From: Maricaulis sp.
Lineage (GTDB): Bacteria; Pseudomonadota; Alphaproteobacteria; Caulobacterales; Maricaulaceae
Direction: 5' to 3'
Assembly (NCBI RefSeq): GCF_015665295.1
Contig: NZ_JADFAJ010000003.1
Location: 186,001 to 250,000 of the forward strand
DNA: 64,000 nt
Shown piece by piece: positions 24,214-34,072 of this stretch. The position numbers and the translations under genes are program-made. Below the pieces are notes generated by a model that ran no database searches, had not been told where the DNA came from, and saw only the letters and a program-made list of their open reading frames with translations. The stretch's first letter is position 1, and each line of letters begins with the position of its first letter.

Positions 24214-27200
24214 ATGGCGACCCTCCCCCTCATCCGCCGCCTTGCGATCTGGACAGGCATCCTCGCTGCCGTCCTGATCCTGCTCGCAGGCGGCCTGCGG
24301 CTGGCAGCCGGACAGGCGCCCGGGCGCTGGATTGTCGCGAGCCAGCTCGACGGTCGCACCATACCCGGCCTCGGCCGGATCGGGATCTCGGGCGTGCAGG
24401 GTGATCCGCTGTCCAGCCTGCGTATCGACCGGCTTACCCTGAGCGATGATCAGGGCGTGTGGCTGGCGGCCCATCAACTTCGCCTGGACTGGCACGGCCG
24501 CAGCCTGCTGGCGCGGCCGATCCGGATCGACGCGGCGCTGGTGGAGGAGATCAGCATTGCGCGCCGTCCGGTACTGGCAGCCGAGGCCGACAGGCCCGCG
24601 ACATCCGGACGGGCCAGCCCGCCAAACCTGCCGGCCATCGATATCGGTCGTCTCCTGATCACCCGCCTCGACCTCGCCGAGGGCCTGGCCGGACCGCAAG
24701 CCGCCTTGTCGCTGGATGCCGACGCGCGACTTCGGCGGGCCGCCAGCCGGCTCAGCCTGAATGCACAGCGACTCGACGCGCCGGGCGACCGGCTCATCGC
24801 CGAGCTGGTTCTCGACCCGGCCGGCGTCAGTGGCAGCCTCTCTGCCATCGGCGAGCCCGACAGTGTTCTGGCAAACCTCCTGCGCATGCCGGGCCGGGCT
24901 GTGCGACTGGACGGGCAGGTCAATGGCGACATGTCGGCCGGCACCGGCCAGCTCGACCTGACCGGTGACAGCGAGAGCTGGGCCGTGGCCGCGCTGAGCT
25001 GGGACCTGTCCAGCTGGCAGGCCGTGGCCGACATCGAGCTGGACCGGTGGCAATTGCTGCCTGATCCTCTGGCTGCGGAATTCACCAACGTGCACGCCCG
25101 CATCGACGGTATGCGCACCGACGGACCGGGTATCGGCACGGTGCGGCTCGAAACAGCTGGCAGCCACCTCGTCCTCACTGATATCACCGGCTCGACCCTG
25201 ACCGCTGATTTCGACATCAGCCCGCCAATGCTCAACCGGCTGTCCGGGCAAAATGCACGCGTCGACAGCCTGACAGGTCGTGCCCGGATTGACCGGTCGT
25301 CCGGCATGGCCGCGCAGATCGAGCCGGTCATCACCGGCCTCATCCTGCCCGGCGGGCGGGTGGAAGCGGTGAGCGGCACGCTCGACCTGACCTTTCTGCT
25401 GGCACGTCCCCGCCTCGCCATGGACCTGAACCTCGACGGTCTTCGCACCGGCACCGACATGGCCGACGCGCTTGCTGGCGAACGGGTGAGGATCATCGGC
25501 ACGCTGTCCGATGGCGGTGAGGTGGCCGGGTGGGTGATTGAGCCCGGTTTCACAGTCCGCTCGGACGCCGTGCGCGTGATGGCAGAGGCACACCTGCCGC
25601 CGGGCGCGGACTGGCCCGTTGGTTCAGCCTCGATAGAACTCGCCGAGCTCTCGCTCATCCACGCCGGGCTTGCCGGTCCGGCCTCCGCCAATATTGAACT
25701 CGCCGCCGACCGGGGCATTCGCCTTGACGCCGATGCAAGCGAGGCCCGCTGGCCCGCAGACGTCCAGGGCCTGCTCGACGGGCTGACCGCGACGGCCCGG
25801 CTGGCCCCGTCCGCGACAGGCTGGGATATCATCACGATGAATGCCCGCAGCCCGGCGGTCGATCTCAGCCTGAGCGGCTATTTCGACGGCACGCATGACT
25901 GGCAGGCGGGCGGAGACCTCGCCCTGTCAGGGGCGCTGCCGGTCGCGTCGCTGGAAGTCGACGGAGGTCTGGCCACGGCCTTCCGGCTGGTCCGGGATCA
26001 CGAAGCGCTGCGGCTCCGCGCCGTGACAACGACGCGGCAATTGCAGGCCGGGCCGATCCGGCTGGCGGCGCCCCGCCTCGGCGTGCGCGGGCAGTTGGCA
26101 GGCTCCGGCGAGCGCGAGGGCATTGCCCTGGAATGGGTATTCACGGCTGCGCGCGAAAACGGCGGGATAGCGCTGGACGGCGCCTTGCACAGCGCCGGCG
26201 GGGACACCGAACTGACCATTGCCCATGGCCAGGTCAGCGACATCACATTGTCGGGTTCGGCCCGACTGTTTGATGACCGGGTGACCATCGCGCTCGAAGC
26301 GGAACGCGACGAGCTGATGACCTTGACGGCCGGTTTTGTGGCCGGGATGGATGATGTACGCGGCGGAACCCTCGACGCCGAGCTGACGCTGGAACCGCAA
26401 CGCCTCGGTGGCGCCGACCTCAACATGGGCAGCCTGACTTTGGCAGGACCGCTGTCCGGCCTGGCCCTGACCACGCGTGTCGAAGGGCGTATGCGCAGCA
26501 ATTTCGACCTCGCCGCAACCGGGGCGTTCGCGCTGACGCAGAGTGGCGTCGAGATCAGCCTGTCGCCATCCGGCAAGTGGGCGGCGCACAACTGGGCGAC
26601 CCAGTCGCCGATCCGTTTCGCCACCGGGCCTGACGGTGTGACGGCCTCGGCCGAGTTCACACTCGGTGGCGGCCGTCTCGATCTCGACCTGAGAACCTCC
26701 GGCCTCAGCCCCGTCGCCAACCTCACAATCGACAGTCTGCCCGTCGGAGTGCTCGCCGACATCACGGCCATGCCGGCCACCCGGGGAACGGTGTCGGGGT
26801 CTGCCGAGCTGCGCGAAAGCGAAGGGGTCTGGCGCGGCGCCGCCCGGCTCGACGCGACCGGGCTGCTGGCCGGCGACCTGCCCGACATGCCCGAGCTTGA
26901 TCTTCATGCCACGGCGTCCCTGGACGACAATGCCAATGCCACCCTGCAGCTCACGGGCGGCGGGCTGGAGGCACGCGGTGAAGTCCACCGGACCGGGCCG
27001 ACGACCAACATCGCACGTCCCCACGGCGATACTGACGCGGCGTTGACCGGGCTGATCGAAGCACGCGGTGAACTGGCCGCCCTGGCCGCCCTGCTCCTGC
27101 CCTCTGACATTCTGCTGGAGGCCGGCCGTGTCGACAGCCGCGTCAATGTGTCGGGCACGGTCGGCACGCCGCGTCTCAACGGTACGGTCTCGCTGCGCGA

Positions 27201-28302
27201 AGGTCGGTTGAACGCGACCACCGCCGGCAGCCTCGTGACCGATATCGAGCTAGACCTTGCCCTGACCGAGACCAGCCTCGCCCTGACCCGCCTGTCTGCG
27301 AGCGATGGTCGGGAAGGCCGGATGTCGGGCAGTGGCCGGGTCGAGCTCGACGGGGGCGGGACGCCATCGGGCTCGGGACACATCGAGTTCCAGCGCTTCG
27401 TCGCCGTGCGCCGCCCGGCCCTGACGCTGCAGGCGAGCGGCGATGTCGACCTGATCCTCGATCCTGACGGGCTCCTGGTCGGCGGTGAATCGCGGATCGA
27501 CCAGTTGCGGACCGAGCCGACCCTCAATGGCGCCGCATCCATCCCGCAGCTGCAGGTAATCGAAATCAATCTTCCCAAGGATCGGCGCGCTGCCGGCGAA
27601 GCCCGCATACCCGTCCGGCTTGACTATCGGGTCCGGGCGCAGAACGGGATATATGTCTCGTCCCGCGCCTTCACCTCCGAATGGGGCGTCGACCTGCACG
27701 TCACGGGCCCGGAAGCCAAGCCGTCGCTCTATGGAACCGCGACTCTGGCAGGCGGCTCGGCTTTCGTGTTCAATCGCCGCTTCACCCTGGCCGATGGTAC
27801 CGTGACCTTCGACGGTGCGCCGGACGATGCCCGGGTTGATCTGACCGCCATCCACAGCCGAACCGGTTTCCGGGCTGCGGCCCGGGTCGAGGGCTCGATC
27901 CAGGAACCGAGGATCACGCTCAGCAGTGACCCGTCCCTGCCGGAGGACGAGATCATTGCGCGGCTCCTCTTCGACCAGTCGGTCAATGAGCTGGGTGCGT
28001 TCGAGGCCGCCCAGCTGGCCGCCCAGCTCTCGGGCCAGAGCCTGCTCGATGTGGTGGGGCAGTTGCGCAACCTGGCCGGGATCGACCGGCTCGACATCTC
28101 GACCGACGCGAATGGCGAGTTGTCCGTCGTGGGTGGCCGCCGCTTTGGCGACAATGTGTATGTCGAGATTGGCAGCACGGGCGCCGCAGCGATCAACGAA
28201 GCCCTGATCGAGTGGTCGCTGACACCCGATCTCAGCGTGCTGTCCCGGGTCTCAGCCGACACCGATGCCAGCGTCGCCATCCGCTGGCGACGCGATTATT
28301 GA
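24214..28302 (+). CDS. tamB: translocation and assembly module protein TamB
   Basis: Very large envelope protein of 1362 residues. It has one N-terminal membrane anchor (about 10-30) followed by a periplasmic beta-rich, AsmA-like groove of repeated strands rich in Leu, Asp and Gly. The C-terminal DUF490/TamB domain (about 1030-1362) is recognisable by GTATLAGGSAFVFNRRFTL, the PSLPEDEIIARLLF segment and the closing IRWRRDY. TamB spans the periplasm and moves phospholipids or supports outer-membrane protein insertion together with TamA. It overlaps nothing but starts two bases after tamA, so the two are translated together. Length is near that of other alphaproteobacterial TamB proteins. Confidence 0.93.
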   Translation: MATLPLIRRLAIWTGILAAVLILLAGGLRLAAGQAPGRWIVASQLDGRTIPGLGRIGISGVQGDPLSSLRIDRLTLSDDQGVWLAAHQLRLDWHGRSLLARPIRIDAALVEEISIARRPVLAAEADRPATSGRASPPNLPAIDIGRLLITRLDLAEGLAGPQAALSLDADARLRRAASRLSLNAQRLDAPGDRLIAELVLDPAGVSGSLSAIGEPDSVLANLLRMPGRAVRLDGQVNGDMSAGTGQLDLTGDSESWAVAALSWDLSSWQAVADIELDRWQLLPDPLAAEFTNVHARIDGMRTDGPGIGTVRLETAGSHLVLTDITGSTLTADFDISPPMLNRLSGQNARVDSLTGRARIDRSSGMAAQIEPVITGLILPGGRVEAVSGTLDLTFLLARPRLAMDLNLDGLRTGTDMADALAGERVRIIGTLSDGGEVAGWVIEPGFTVRSDAVRVMAEAHLPPGADWPVGSASIELAELSLIHAGLAGPASANIELAADRGIRLDADASEARWPADVQGLLDGLTATARLAPSATGWDIITMNARSPAVDLSLSGYFDGTHDWQAGGDLALSGALPVASLEVDGGLATAFRLVRDHEALRLRAVTTTRQLQAGPIRLAAPRLGVRGQLAGSGEREGIALEWVFTAARENGGIALDGALHSAGGDTELTIAHGQVSDITLSGSARLFDDRVTIALEAERDELMTLTAGFVAGMDDVRGGTLDAELTLEPQRLGGADLNMGSLTLAGPLSGLALTTRVEGRMRSNFDLAATGAFALTQSGVEISLSPSGKWAAHNWATQSPIRFATGPDGVTASAEFTLGGGRLDLDLRTSGLSPVANLTIDSLPVGVLADITAMPATRGTVSGSAELRESEGVWRGAARLDATGLLAGDLPDMPELDLHATASLDDNANATLQLTGGGLEARGEVHRTGPTTNIARPHGDTDAALTGLIEARGELAALAALLLPSDILLEAGRVDSRVNVSGTVGTPRLNGTVSLREGRLNATTAGSLVTDIELDLALTETSLALTRLSASDGREGRMSGSGRVELDGGGTPSGSGHIEFQRFVAVRRPALTLQASGDVDLILDPDGLLVGGESRIDQLRTEPTLNGAASIPQLQVIEINLPKDRRAAGEARIPVRLDYRVRAQNGIYVSSRAFTSEWGVDLHVTGPEAKPSLYGTATLAGGSAFVFNRRFTLADGTVTFDGAPDDARVDLTAIHSRTGFRAAARVEGSIQEPRITLSSDPSLPEDEIIARLLFDQSVNELGAFEAAQLAAQLSGQSLLDVVGQLRNLAGIDRLDISTDANGELSVVGGRRFGDNVYVEIGSTGAAAINEALIEWSLTPDLSVLSRVSADTDASVAIRWRRDY

Positions 28303-28392
28303 GCCTGGACAAGCGCTTGCCTCCTGGCGGGACGCGGAGTACGCCTGATCGCATGTGCGGCCACGCACGCTAGGAAACGGGGTCTCGCCAGA

Positions 28393-29361
28393 ATGAAGTC
28401 TTTCCTGTTGTCGCTGATCAAGCCAAACGGCGCCTGGGCCGGCATTTTGCTGTTCGCGACCCTGGTGGCTGTCGTCGTCGCCGGTACTAGCGGGCATCTC
28501 GACATGATCCGCGACTATCTCAGCACGCCCATGCTGACCTTTGCTGTCGGCAACCTTGCGATCACCGCCTACGACCTGGTTCGCGGCATTCTGGTCCTGG
28601 CCCTGGTATTCTGGTCCACGGCGATCATCTCGGCGCTGGTCGAGGGGCGACTCCGCAAGCTGACGGGCCTGCGTTCGACGACCCGCATCCTGATCACCAA
28701 AGTGTTCCAGATTGCGCTCTACGTCGCGGCCTTCCTGGTCACGATGGACCTGATGGGCCTCGACCTGACGACGCTGACCGTCTTCTCGGGGGCGCTCGGT
28801 ATCGGACTCGGTTTCGGCCTGCAGAAAATCTCGTCAAACTTCATCTCCGGCCTGATCCTTCTTCTCGAGCGGTCGGTCGAGCAGGACGACCTGATCGAGC
28901 TGCCGGACGGGGTGTCCGGTTTCGTGCGCCGCTCGAGCGCACGCTACACGCTGATCGAGACGCTCGACGGCAAGGAAATCCTGGTTCCCAATGAGGACCT
29001 GATCACCAACCGGGTCACCAACTGGACCCTGACCAATACGCGTGGCCGGATCGAGATCGGCATTGGCGTGTCCTACGGGGCCGACCTGGAACAGGCCCAG
29101 GCTCTGATCCTGGAAGCCGCGCGCGAACACCCGTCCACAATCGAGGACCCGGCGCCGCAATGCTTCCTGCGCAATTTTGGCGACAGCTCGGTCGATTTCA
29201 CCCTGCTGTTCTGGATCGCCGATGTGGTGAAGGGACGCTGGGCACCGCAAAGCGAGGTCATGTTCTCGATCTGGCGCAAATTCCGCGCGGCCGGGATCGA
29301 GATCCCCTTCCCGCAACGCGACCTGCACATCAAGTCATCGCCATCTCCCACGGAGGGCTAA
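28393..29361 (+). CDS. MscS-family mechanosensitive channel
   Basis: Inner-membrane protein of 322 residues. There are three or more hydrophobic segments: about 16-34, 50-83 and 100-157. The last contains the pore-lining TM3 with GALGIGLGFGLQKISSNFISG, typical of MscS. The soluble beta domain follows (about 160-230, DLIELPDGVSGFV, ILVPNEDLITNRVTNWT), then an alpha/beta C-terminal part. MscS channels open under membrane tension and release solutes on osmotic downshock. The next gene (zntB-like) begins immediately after its stop codon, so the two are co-transcribed. A 90-bp spacer separates it from tamB. Confidence 0.92.
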   Translation: MKSFLLSLIKPNGAWAGILLFATLVAVVVAGTSGHLDMIRDYLSTPMLTFAVGNLAITAYDLVRGILVLALVFWSTAIISALVEGRLRKLTGLRSTTRILITKVFQIALYVAAFLVTMDLMGLDLTTLTVFSGALGIGLGFGLQKISSNFISGLILLLERSVEQDDLIELPDGVSGFVRRSSARYTLIETLDGKEILVPNEDLITNRVTNWTLTNTRGRIEIGIGVSYGADLEQAQALILEAAREHPSTIEDPAPQCFLRNFGDSSVDFTLLFWIADVVKGRWAPQSEVMFSIWRKFRAAGIEIPFPQRDLHIKSSPSPTEG

Positions 29362-30339
29362 ATGGACGATACCGCCGGCATTCTCTACGCCGCCTCGATC
29401 ACAGGCGACGGCCGCGCCGTCACACTGAGCGGAGAGGCGGTCGCGCATGAGATCGAGGATGACGCCCTGGCCTGGGTCCATCTCGATGGCCGCCACGAGG
29501 CCAGCCGCGAATGGCTCGAGAACGAGCTCGATTACCTCGACCCGCTGATCATCGACGCCCTGCTCGCGGACGAGACCCGGCCGCGCCTGCTGGAATTCGA
29601 GAACGGCGCCATGATGATCCTGCGCGGGGTCAATCTGAATGCGGATGCGCAGCCCGAGGACATGGTCTCGGTGCGCGTCTGGGTCGATCCGTCCCGCATC
29701 ATCTCGGTCCAGCGCCGGCCCCTCAAAGCGGTGCGCGACATCCAGGACAAGCTGGCGGCCGGCAATGGTCCCAAGGATGCCGGCGAGTTCATCGGCCAGC
29801 TCTCCGCCCGCCTGTTCGAACGCATGGAACCGGTCATGACCGAACTGCATGAGCGGCTCGACGAGGTCGAGGAACGGGTCATGGAAGTTCCGTCAATCGC
29901 CGAGCGCCAGGAGATCACGGCCCTGCGTAAACAGGCCATCATCTTCCGGCGCTATTTCGCGCCCCAGCGTGACGTGATCGCCTATCTGCGCACAAGCGAG
30001 CTGGACTGGCTCAACACCGGTCATCGCCGTCGCCTGCAGGAAAATCTCGACCGCATCACGCGCTATCTGGAAGACCTCGACGCCATTCGCGAGCGGGCCC
30101 AGATCGTGAAGGACGAGCTGGCCAATGCGCTGGCCGACCGGATGAACAAGAATCTCTACGTATTGTCGCTGGTCGCCGCGATCTTCCTGCCGCTCGGCTT
30201 CCTGACCGGGCTGCTCGGGATCAATGTCGGCGGCATACCCGGCGCGGACCTGCCCAGCGCCTTCTGGATATTCCTCGTCCTTCTGGCCGGCATCAGCGCC
30301 CTCCAGATCTGGATTTTCCGGCTGATGAAATGGCTCTAG
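29362..30339 (+). CDS. zntB: CorA-family zinc transporter ZntB-like
   Basis: Protein of 325 residues with a long cytoplasmic N-terminal domain (1-260, with helical VEERVMEVPSIAERQEI) and two C-terminal membrane helices. The loop between these helices has GIN in GINVGGIPG instead of the CorA GMN. That substitution and the GGIPG tail are typical of ZntB, which transports Zn2+, usually proton-coupled. Zn versus Mg selectivity is inferred from this motif only. Its ATG follows the MscS stop codon directly, with GGAGGG at the end of the MscS gene serving as ribosome binding site. Confidence 0.85.
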   Translation: MDDTAGILYAASITGDGRAVTLSGEAVAHEIEDDALAWVHLDGRHEASREWLENELDYLDPLIIDALLADETRPRLLEFENGAMMILRGVNLNADAQPEDMVSVRVWVDPSRIISVQRRPLKAVRDIQDKLAAGNGPKDAGEFIGQLSARLFERMEPVMTELHERLDEVEERVMEVPSIAERQEITALRKQAIIFRRYFAPQRDVIAYLRTSELDWLNTGHRRRLQENLDRITRYLEDLDAIRERAQIVKDELANALADRMNKNLYVLSLVAAIFLPLGFLTGLLGINVGGIPGADLPSAFWIFLVLLAGISALQIWIFRLMKWL

Positions 30340-30341
30340 CC

Positions 30342-30365
30342 GACCCGGACAGGGCAAGCCGGGTC
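30342..30365. terminator. possible bidirectional hairpin
   Basis: GACCCGG and CCGGGTC form a 7-bp stem with a 10-base loop between the convergent zntB and BCCT genes, overlapping the last codon of the latter. There is no T-tract, so Rho-independent termination is doubtful. Confidence 0.3.
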
Positions 30366-31974
30366 AGTCGACCTTCGCGGCGCTGAGCGCGATAGCGCGG
30401 GCGGCCTCGATAGCGCGCAGGGCGCGCAGATCCGACCACAACCCCTTCCACAGGCTGTAGCAACACACCAGCAGGACCACGGTAAACGGCAATCCCACGG
30501 TGATGGCACCCGCCTGCAGGCCCTGCAGCGCCTGGGCACCGCCGCCGTAGAGCAGGACGGCGGCCACGAGACCCTCGATCGAGGCCCAGAATATCCGCTG
30601 CGGGACCGGCGCGTGCAGCTTGCCGCCGGCGGTGATCGAGTCGATGACCAGCGAGCCTGAATCCGAGGAGGTAACGAAGAACACGAAGACCAAGACAATC
30701 GCGATACCGGACGTGATCGCAGCGAAGGGCAGATGGTCGAGCATCTGGAACAGCACCAGCGACACCTCGCCGACCCCGTCCGCCAGCTCGCCAATGCCGG
30801 TCTCGTGCTGGAAAATCGCTGTCTCGCCGAAAGTCGAGAACCAGGCGATTGTGATCAGCATCGGGACGAAGATCACGGCCACGAGGAATTCGCGCACCGT
30901 GCGCCCCTTGGACACGCGTGCGATGAACATGCCGACAAACGGCGACCAGGATATCCACCAGGCCCAGTAGAAGACCGTCCAGCCGTGGAACCACGCGGTA
31001 TCATCGCGCCCGACCCAGTTGGACAGGGGCAGGAAGTTCCTGAAATAATTAACCGTATTGTCCCAGAAGCCGTTGGCAATGATCAAAGTCGGCCCAACGA
31101 TGAAGACAAACAGCAAGAAGACGCCGGCCATGATCATGTTGATGTTGGAGAGGACCTTCACCCCGCCATCCAGCCCGCGCACCACCGAGATGATGGCGAC
31201 CGAGGTGATGCAGGCAATGACAATGATCTGGGTGACGATGCCGGGATCGATACCGAACAGGAAGTCCAGGCCGCTGGCGACTTGCTGGGCGCCCAGCCCG
31301 AGTGATGTCGCCAGGCCGAAAAGGGTCGCCACGACCGCCAGCAGATCGATGAGATGCCCCGGCCACCCCCAGATGCGCTCGCCCAGCAGGGGATAGAAGG
31401 CCGACCGGACCGTGAGCGGCAGGCCCTTGGAGAAGGTGAAATAGGCCAGCGCCAATCCGAGTACGGCATAGATTGACCAGGCATTGAGACCCCAGTGGAA
31501 CATGGTTGCACTCATCGCCAGACGGGCCGATTCCGGTGTGCCCGGCTCGACGCCGAGTGGCGTGCCGAACCAGTCGGTGTGATAGGCCAGCGGCTCGGCT
31601 GCCCCCCAGAACATCAGCCCGATCCCGATCCCGGCGGAGAACAGCATGGCAAGCCAGGATTTGGTCGAGAAATCCGGCTTGGCGTCGCTGCCGCCGATGC
31701 GCAGGCGGCCCAGCGGCGAGACCATCACCACGAGGCAGAAAACGAAGACCAGATTGACGCCAAGCACAAAGAACCAGTCAAACGTGTCAAGGACCCAGTC
31801 CCGGGCCGCGAACATCGCGTTCGCGACCGTTTCCGGCGCAATCAGCGCGGTCGAGACGAATGCCACCATCGCTACCGCGGAAATAAAGAAAACCGGATTG
31901 TGAACATCCAGTCCGAGCAAGGAGATATTGTCCTGCCCGGTCTCATAGTCGGTCTTGTAAAAGCGTCTGGTCAT
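30364..31974 (-). CDS. BCCT family betaine/choline/carnitine transporter
   Basis: Inner-membrane transporter of 536 residues with about 12 hydrophobic segments. The BCCT signature is clear: MFHWGLNAWSIYAVLGLALAYF, the Trp-rich FYWAWWISWSPFVGMFIARVSKGRT, and SSDSGSLVIDSI. These proteins import quaternary ammonium or related compatible solutes with Na+ or H+; the Trp pattern suits betaine-type ligands, but the substrate is inferred. The ATG at 31974 was chosen because AAGGGA lies six bases upstream and its ATGA overlaps the stop of the TPR-sulfotransferase gene, which indicates translational coupling. The longer frame to 32172 lies wholly inside that gene. Confidence 0.93.
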   Translation of the reverse strand: MTRRFYKTDYETGQDNISLLGLDVHNPVFFISAVAMVAFVSTALIAPETVANAMFAARDWVLDTFDWFFVLGVNLVFVFCLVVMVSPLGRLRIGGSDAKPDFSTKSWLAMLFSAGIGIGLMFWGAAEPLAYHTDWFGTPLGVEPGTPESARLAMSATMFHWGLNAWSIYAVLGLALAYFTFSKGLPLTVRSAFYPLLGERIWGWPGHLIDLLAVVATLFGLATSLGLGAQQVASGLDFLFGIDPGIVTQIIVIACITSVAIISVVRGLDGGVKVLSNINMIMAGVFLLFVFIVGPTLIIANGFWDNTVNYFRNFLPLSNWVGRDDTAWFHGWTVFYWAWWISWSPFVGMFIARVSKGRTVREFLVAVIFVPMLITIAWFSTFGETAIFQHETGIGELADGVGEVSLVLFQMLDHLPFAAITSGIAIVLVFVFFVTSSDSGSLVIDSITAGGKLHAPVPQRIFWASIEGLVAAVLLYGGGAQALQGLQAGAITVGLPFTVVLLVCCYSLWKGLWSDLRALRAIEAARAIALSAAKVD

Positions 31975-33980
31975 GATGTCCCTTGTCTGGCTTCGGCCAG
32001 GAGTTCCTCGCCGAGCGCCTGCTTGAGCGGGGCGAGATGGGGTTCGAATTTCTTCCACTGGGCCACGCCGCTGTCGAAAATCGGCTGGCGGACCTGTTCC
32101 GAGCTTGCGGTGCGAACCGCACGCTCGGTGGCATGGAAGTCGAGGCAGGCCGGCTCGAAGGGCAGACCGCAAAAATCGAGAAGGCGGCGCACCTGACCGT
32201 CGAGATCAGCAACCACGTCCTCATAGTTCACGCGCAGGATCTGACCGGGCAGAACCTGGTCCCAATGCTTCATCAGCGCGACATAGTTTCGATAGTAGTG
32301 CCCGATCTCTTCAAGGCCATAAGTAAACTCCTGGCCTTCGGCGAAGAGTTGCTTGAAGCCCGAGAAGCAGCAGGCCAGCGGGTGCCGCCGCGCATCGATG
32401 ATGCGAGCATTCGGCAGGATCAGTTTGATCAGGCCGATATGCCTGAAATTGTTGGGCATCTTGTCAGTGAAGCGCGGCGCACCGGCGCGATGGATGCGGG
32501 TATTGTCGATATAGTCCTGGCCCAGCGCCTGCAGCTGGTCGGCGGTCAGCTCATGCAGGATGCGCGGATAGCGGGTCTTGTCGGACAGCCGCTGGCGGCC
32601 GCGAAGCCGGTGTGACAGGGCGAGGATATTGGGCAGTTCCAGCGTGCCGTCGACCTGGCTGTGCGAGGCGAGGATCTGTTCCAGCAGGGTCGATCCGGCG
32701 CGCGGCAGGCCGACAATGAAGATCGGATCGGCCGCATCGCAGCCTTTCCCGGCCTGCGCCCCGAACAGCTCGGCGGTGCAAATCTCCGCCTGGGCCTGCA
32801 ACTCTTCTTCCATCTGCGCGGTCGTGTAGCGCGTCTGGATCCGCTTGAGCGTATTGCCCTTTTCGTAAAAGCCGAAGGATTGCGCGATCGCGTCACGATC
32901 CTCGAAGGCCTTGGCCAGGGCGAAACTGATATGGACCCGGTCCTGGAAGGCGAGATCCGGCCCGGCGTCCAGCGCCTGCATGGCGGCGATCTCGTCATCG
33001 GTGAAGCGGTAGGTCTTCAGATTGGCCAGGCCATACCAGGCATCGCCATGATCCGGCTTGCTGGCGAAGGCGGCCCGATAGCTGGCTATCGCCTCATCCT
33101 GGCGGCCCAGCGTCTTGAGCGCGTGCCCCCGCGAAGTCAGGGTCGCCGGATCGTCGGGAAGCCGGTCGAGAATTTCATCGAACAGGCGCAGCGCTTCGTC
33201 ATAGCTGCCGGTCTGCATGCACTCGATCGCATAGTGCGATTTGAACACCGGATTGTCGGGATCACCTTCGTGCAGGAATCTTGCCTGTTCGAGCGCCGCC
33301 GTGAATTTCTGCCGCTTGCGCAGGACCTGGATATGATCGAGACGCAATTGCGTATTGTCGGGCTCGAACTCGATCGCGCTCTCAAGCAGGAATTCCGCGT
33401 CTTCGAGAACCCCGAAACGATTGCCCAGTTCGGCCAGAAGCCGCATCGCCTCGACATGGTGGGGCGCCTTCCGGAGGAAGGCCCGGCACAATTGCTCGGC
33501 CTTGAGGAGCTTGCCCTCGTGCAGGAGATGCGTGACCGAAACCAGGTCGCGCGGCAAGGCGCGGATCCGCTCCGCCTGGGCGGTCGCATTGCGCGCCTCT
33601 GCCGGCCGCCCGGCCGCCTGCAGCAATTCCGCCTGGGCCTGCCAGCTGGCAAGCAGGGCCGGATTGAACCGGCAGGCGCGCTGATAGGCGAGCAGCGCGC
33701 GGTCGTTGTCACCGCGTGCACGCAGGAGATGCCCCTCCTCCTGGAAGGCACGACCGAAATCCGGCGCGGTGCGCTTGATCCGCTCCAGCGCCTCGCGCGC
33801 TTGGTCATGGCGCTTGAGATAACGGGCGCAGACCGCCTGCACGTAGAGCGCATCGGTATGCTCCGGCGCCGCATCCAGAACGGGCTGTATCGTCGCCAGA
33901 GCCGCATCGAAACGGCTGTCATACATCTGCTTCTGCGCTGTGGTCAGCGCCTGGACATGGATGTCCGTCTCTTCCGCCAC
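31971..33980 (-). CDS. TPR-repeat sulfotransferase
   Basis: Protein of 669 residues. Residues 1-390 are TPR-like helical repeats (for example ALDAAPEHTDALYVQAVCAR and ASYRAAFASKPDHGDAWYGLA). Residues 410-655 form a PAPS-dependent sulfotransferase domain with the 5'-phosphosulfate loop VGLPRAGSTLLEQIL (about 418-432), a following S-H-S-Q-V segment and a 3'-phosphate region near TDKMPNNFRH and DARRHPLACCFS. Such proteins are common in Caulobacterales and probably sulfate a peptide or surface molecule. No signal peptide is seen. The start is GTG with GGAGG seven bases upstream. It overlaps the downstream BCCT gene by four bases. Confidence 0.88.
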   Translation of the reverse strand: MAEETDIHVQALTTAQKQMYDSRFDAALATIQPVLDAAPEHTDALYVQAVCARYLKRHDQAREALERIKRTAPDFGRAFQEEGHLLRARGDNDRALLAYQRACRFNPALLASWQAQAELLQAAGRPAEARNATAQAERIRALPRDLVSVTHLLHEGKLLKAEQLCRAFLRKAPHHVEAMRLLAELGNRFGVLEDAEFLLESAIEFEPDNTQLRLDHIQVLRKRQKFTAALEQARFLHEGDPDNPVFKSHYAIECMQTGSYDEALRLFDEILDRLPDDPATLTSRGHALKTLGRQDEAIASYRAAFASKPDHGDAWYGLANLKTYRFTDDEIAAMQALDAGPDLAFQDRVHISFALAKAFEDRDAIAQSFGFYEKGNTLKRIQTRYTTAQMEEELQAQAEICTAELFGAQAGKGCDAADPIFIVGLPRAGSTLLEQILASHSQVDGTLELPNILALSHRLRGRQRLSDKTRYPRILHELTADQLQALGQDYIDNTRIHRAGAPRFTDKMPNNFRHIGLIKLILPNARIIDARRHPLACCFSGFKQLFAEGQEFTYGLEEIGHYYRNYVALMKHWDQVLPGQILRVNYEDVVADLDGQVRRLLDFCGLPFEPACLDFHATERAVRTASSEQVRQPIFDSGVAQWKKFEPHLAPLKQALGEELLAEARQGTS

Positions 33981-34011
33981 GCAAGGGCCTCCAGCAGTCT
34001 TTCAGAACGCA

Positions 34012-34039
34012 GAAAGCGTCCCCCGCGGGGGACGCTTTC
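34012..34039 (-). terminator. perfect 28-bp palindrome, probable terminator
   Basis: Thirteen bases (GAAAGCGTCCCCC) are mirrored exactly, with GC at the centre. It lies 34-61 bp beyond the stop of the TonB-receptor gene and before the sulfotransferase start. A long GC-rich stem ending in TTTC fits a terminator for the receptor gene. Confidence 0.7.
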
Positions 34040-34072
34040 CATAGTGGTCTCGGACCAACGCCATGTCGGAGC

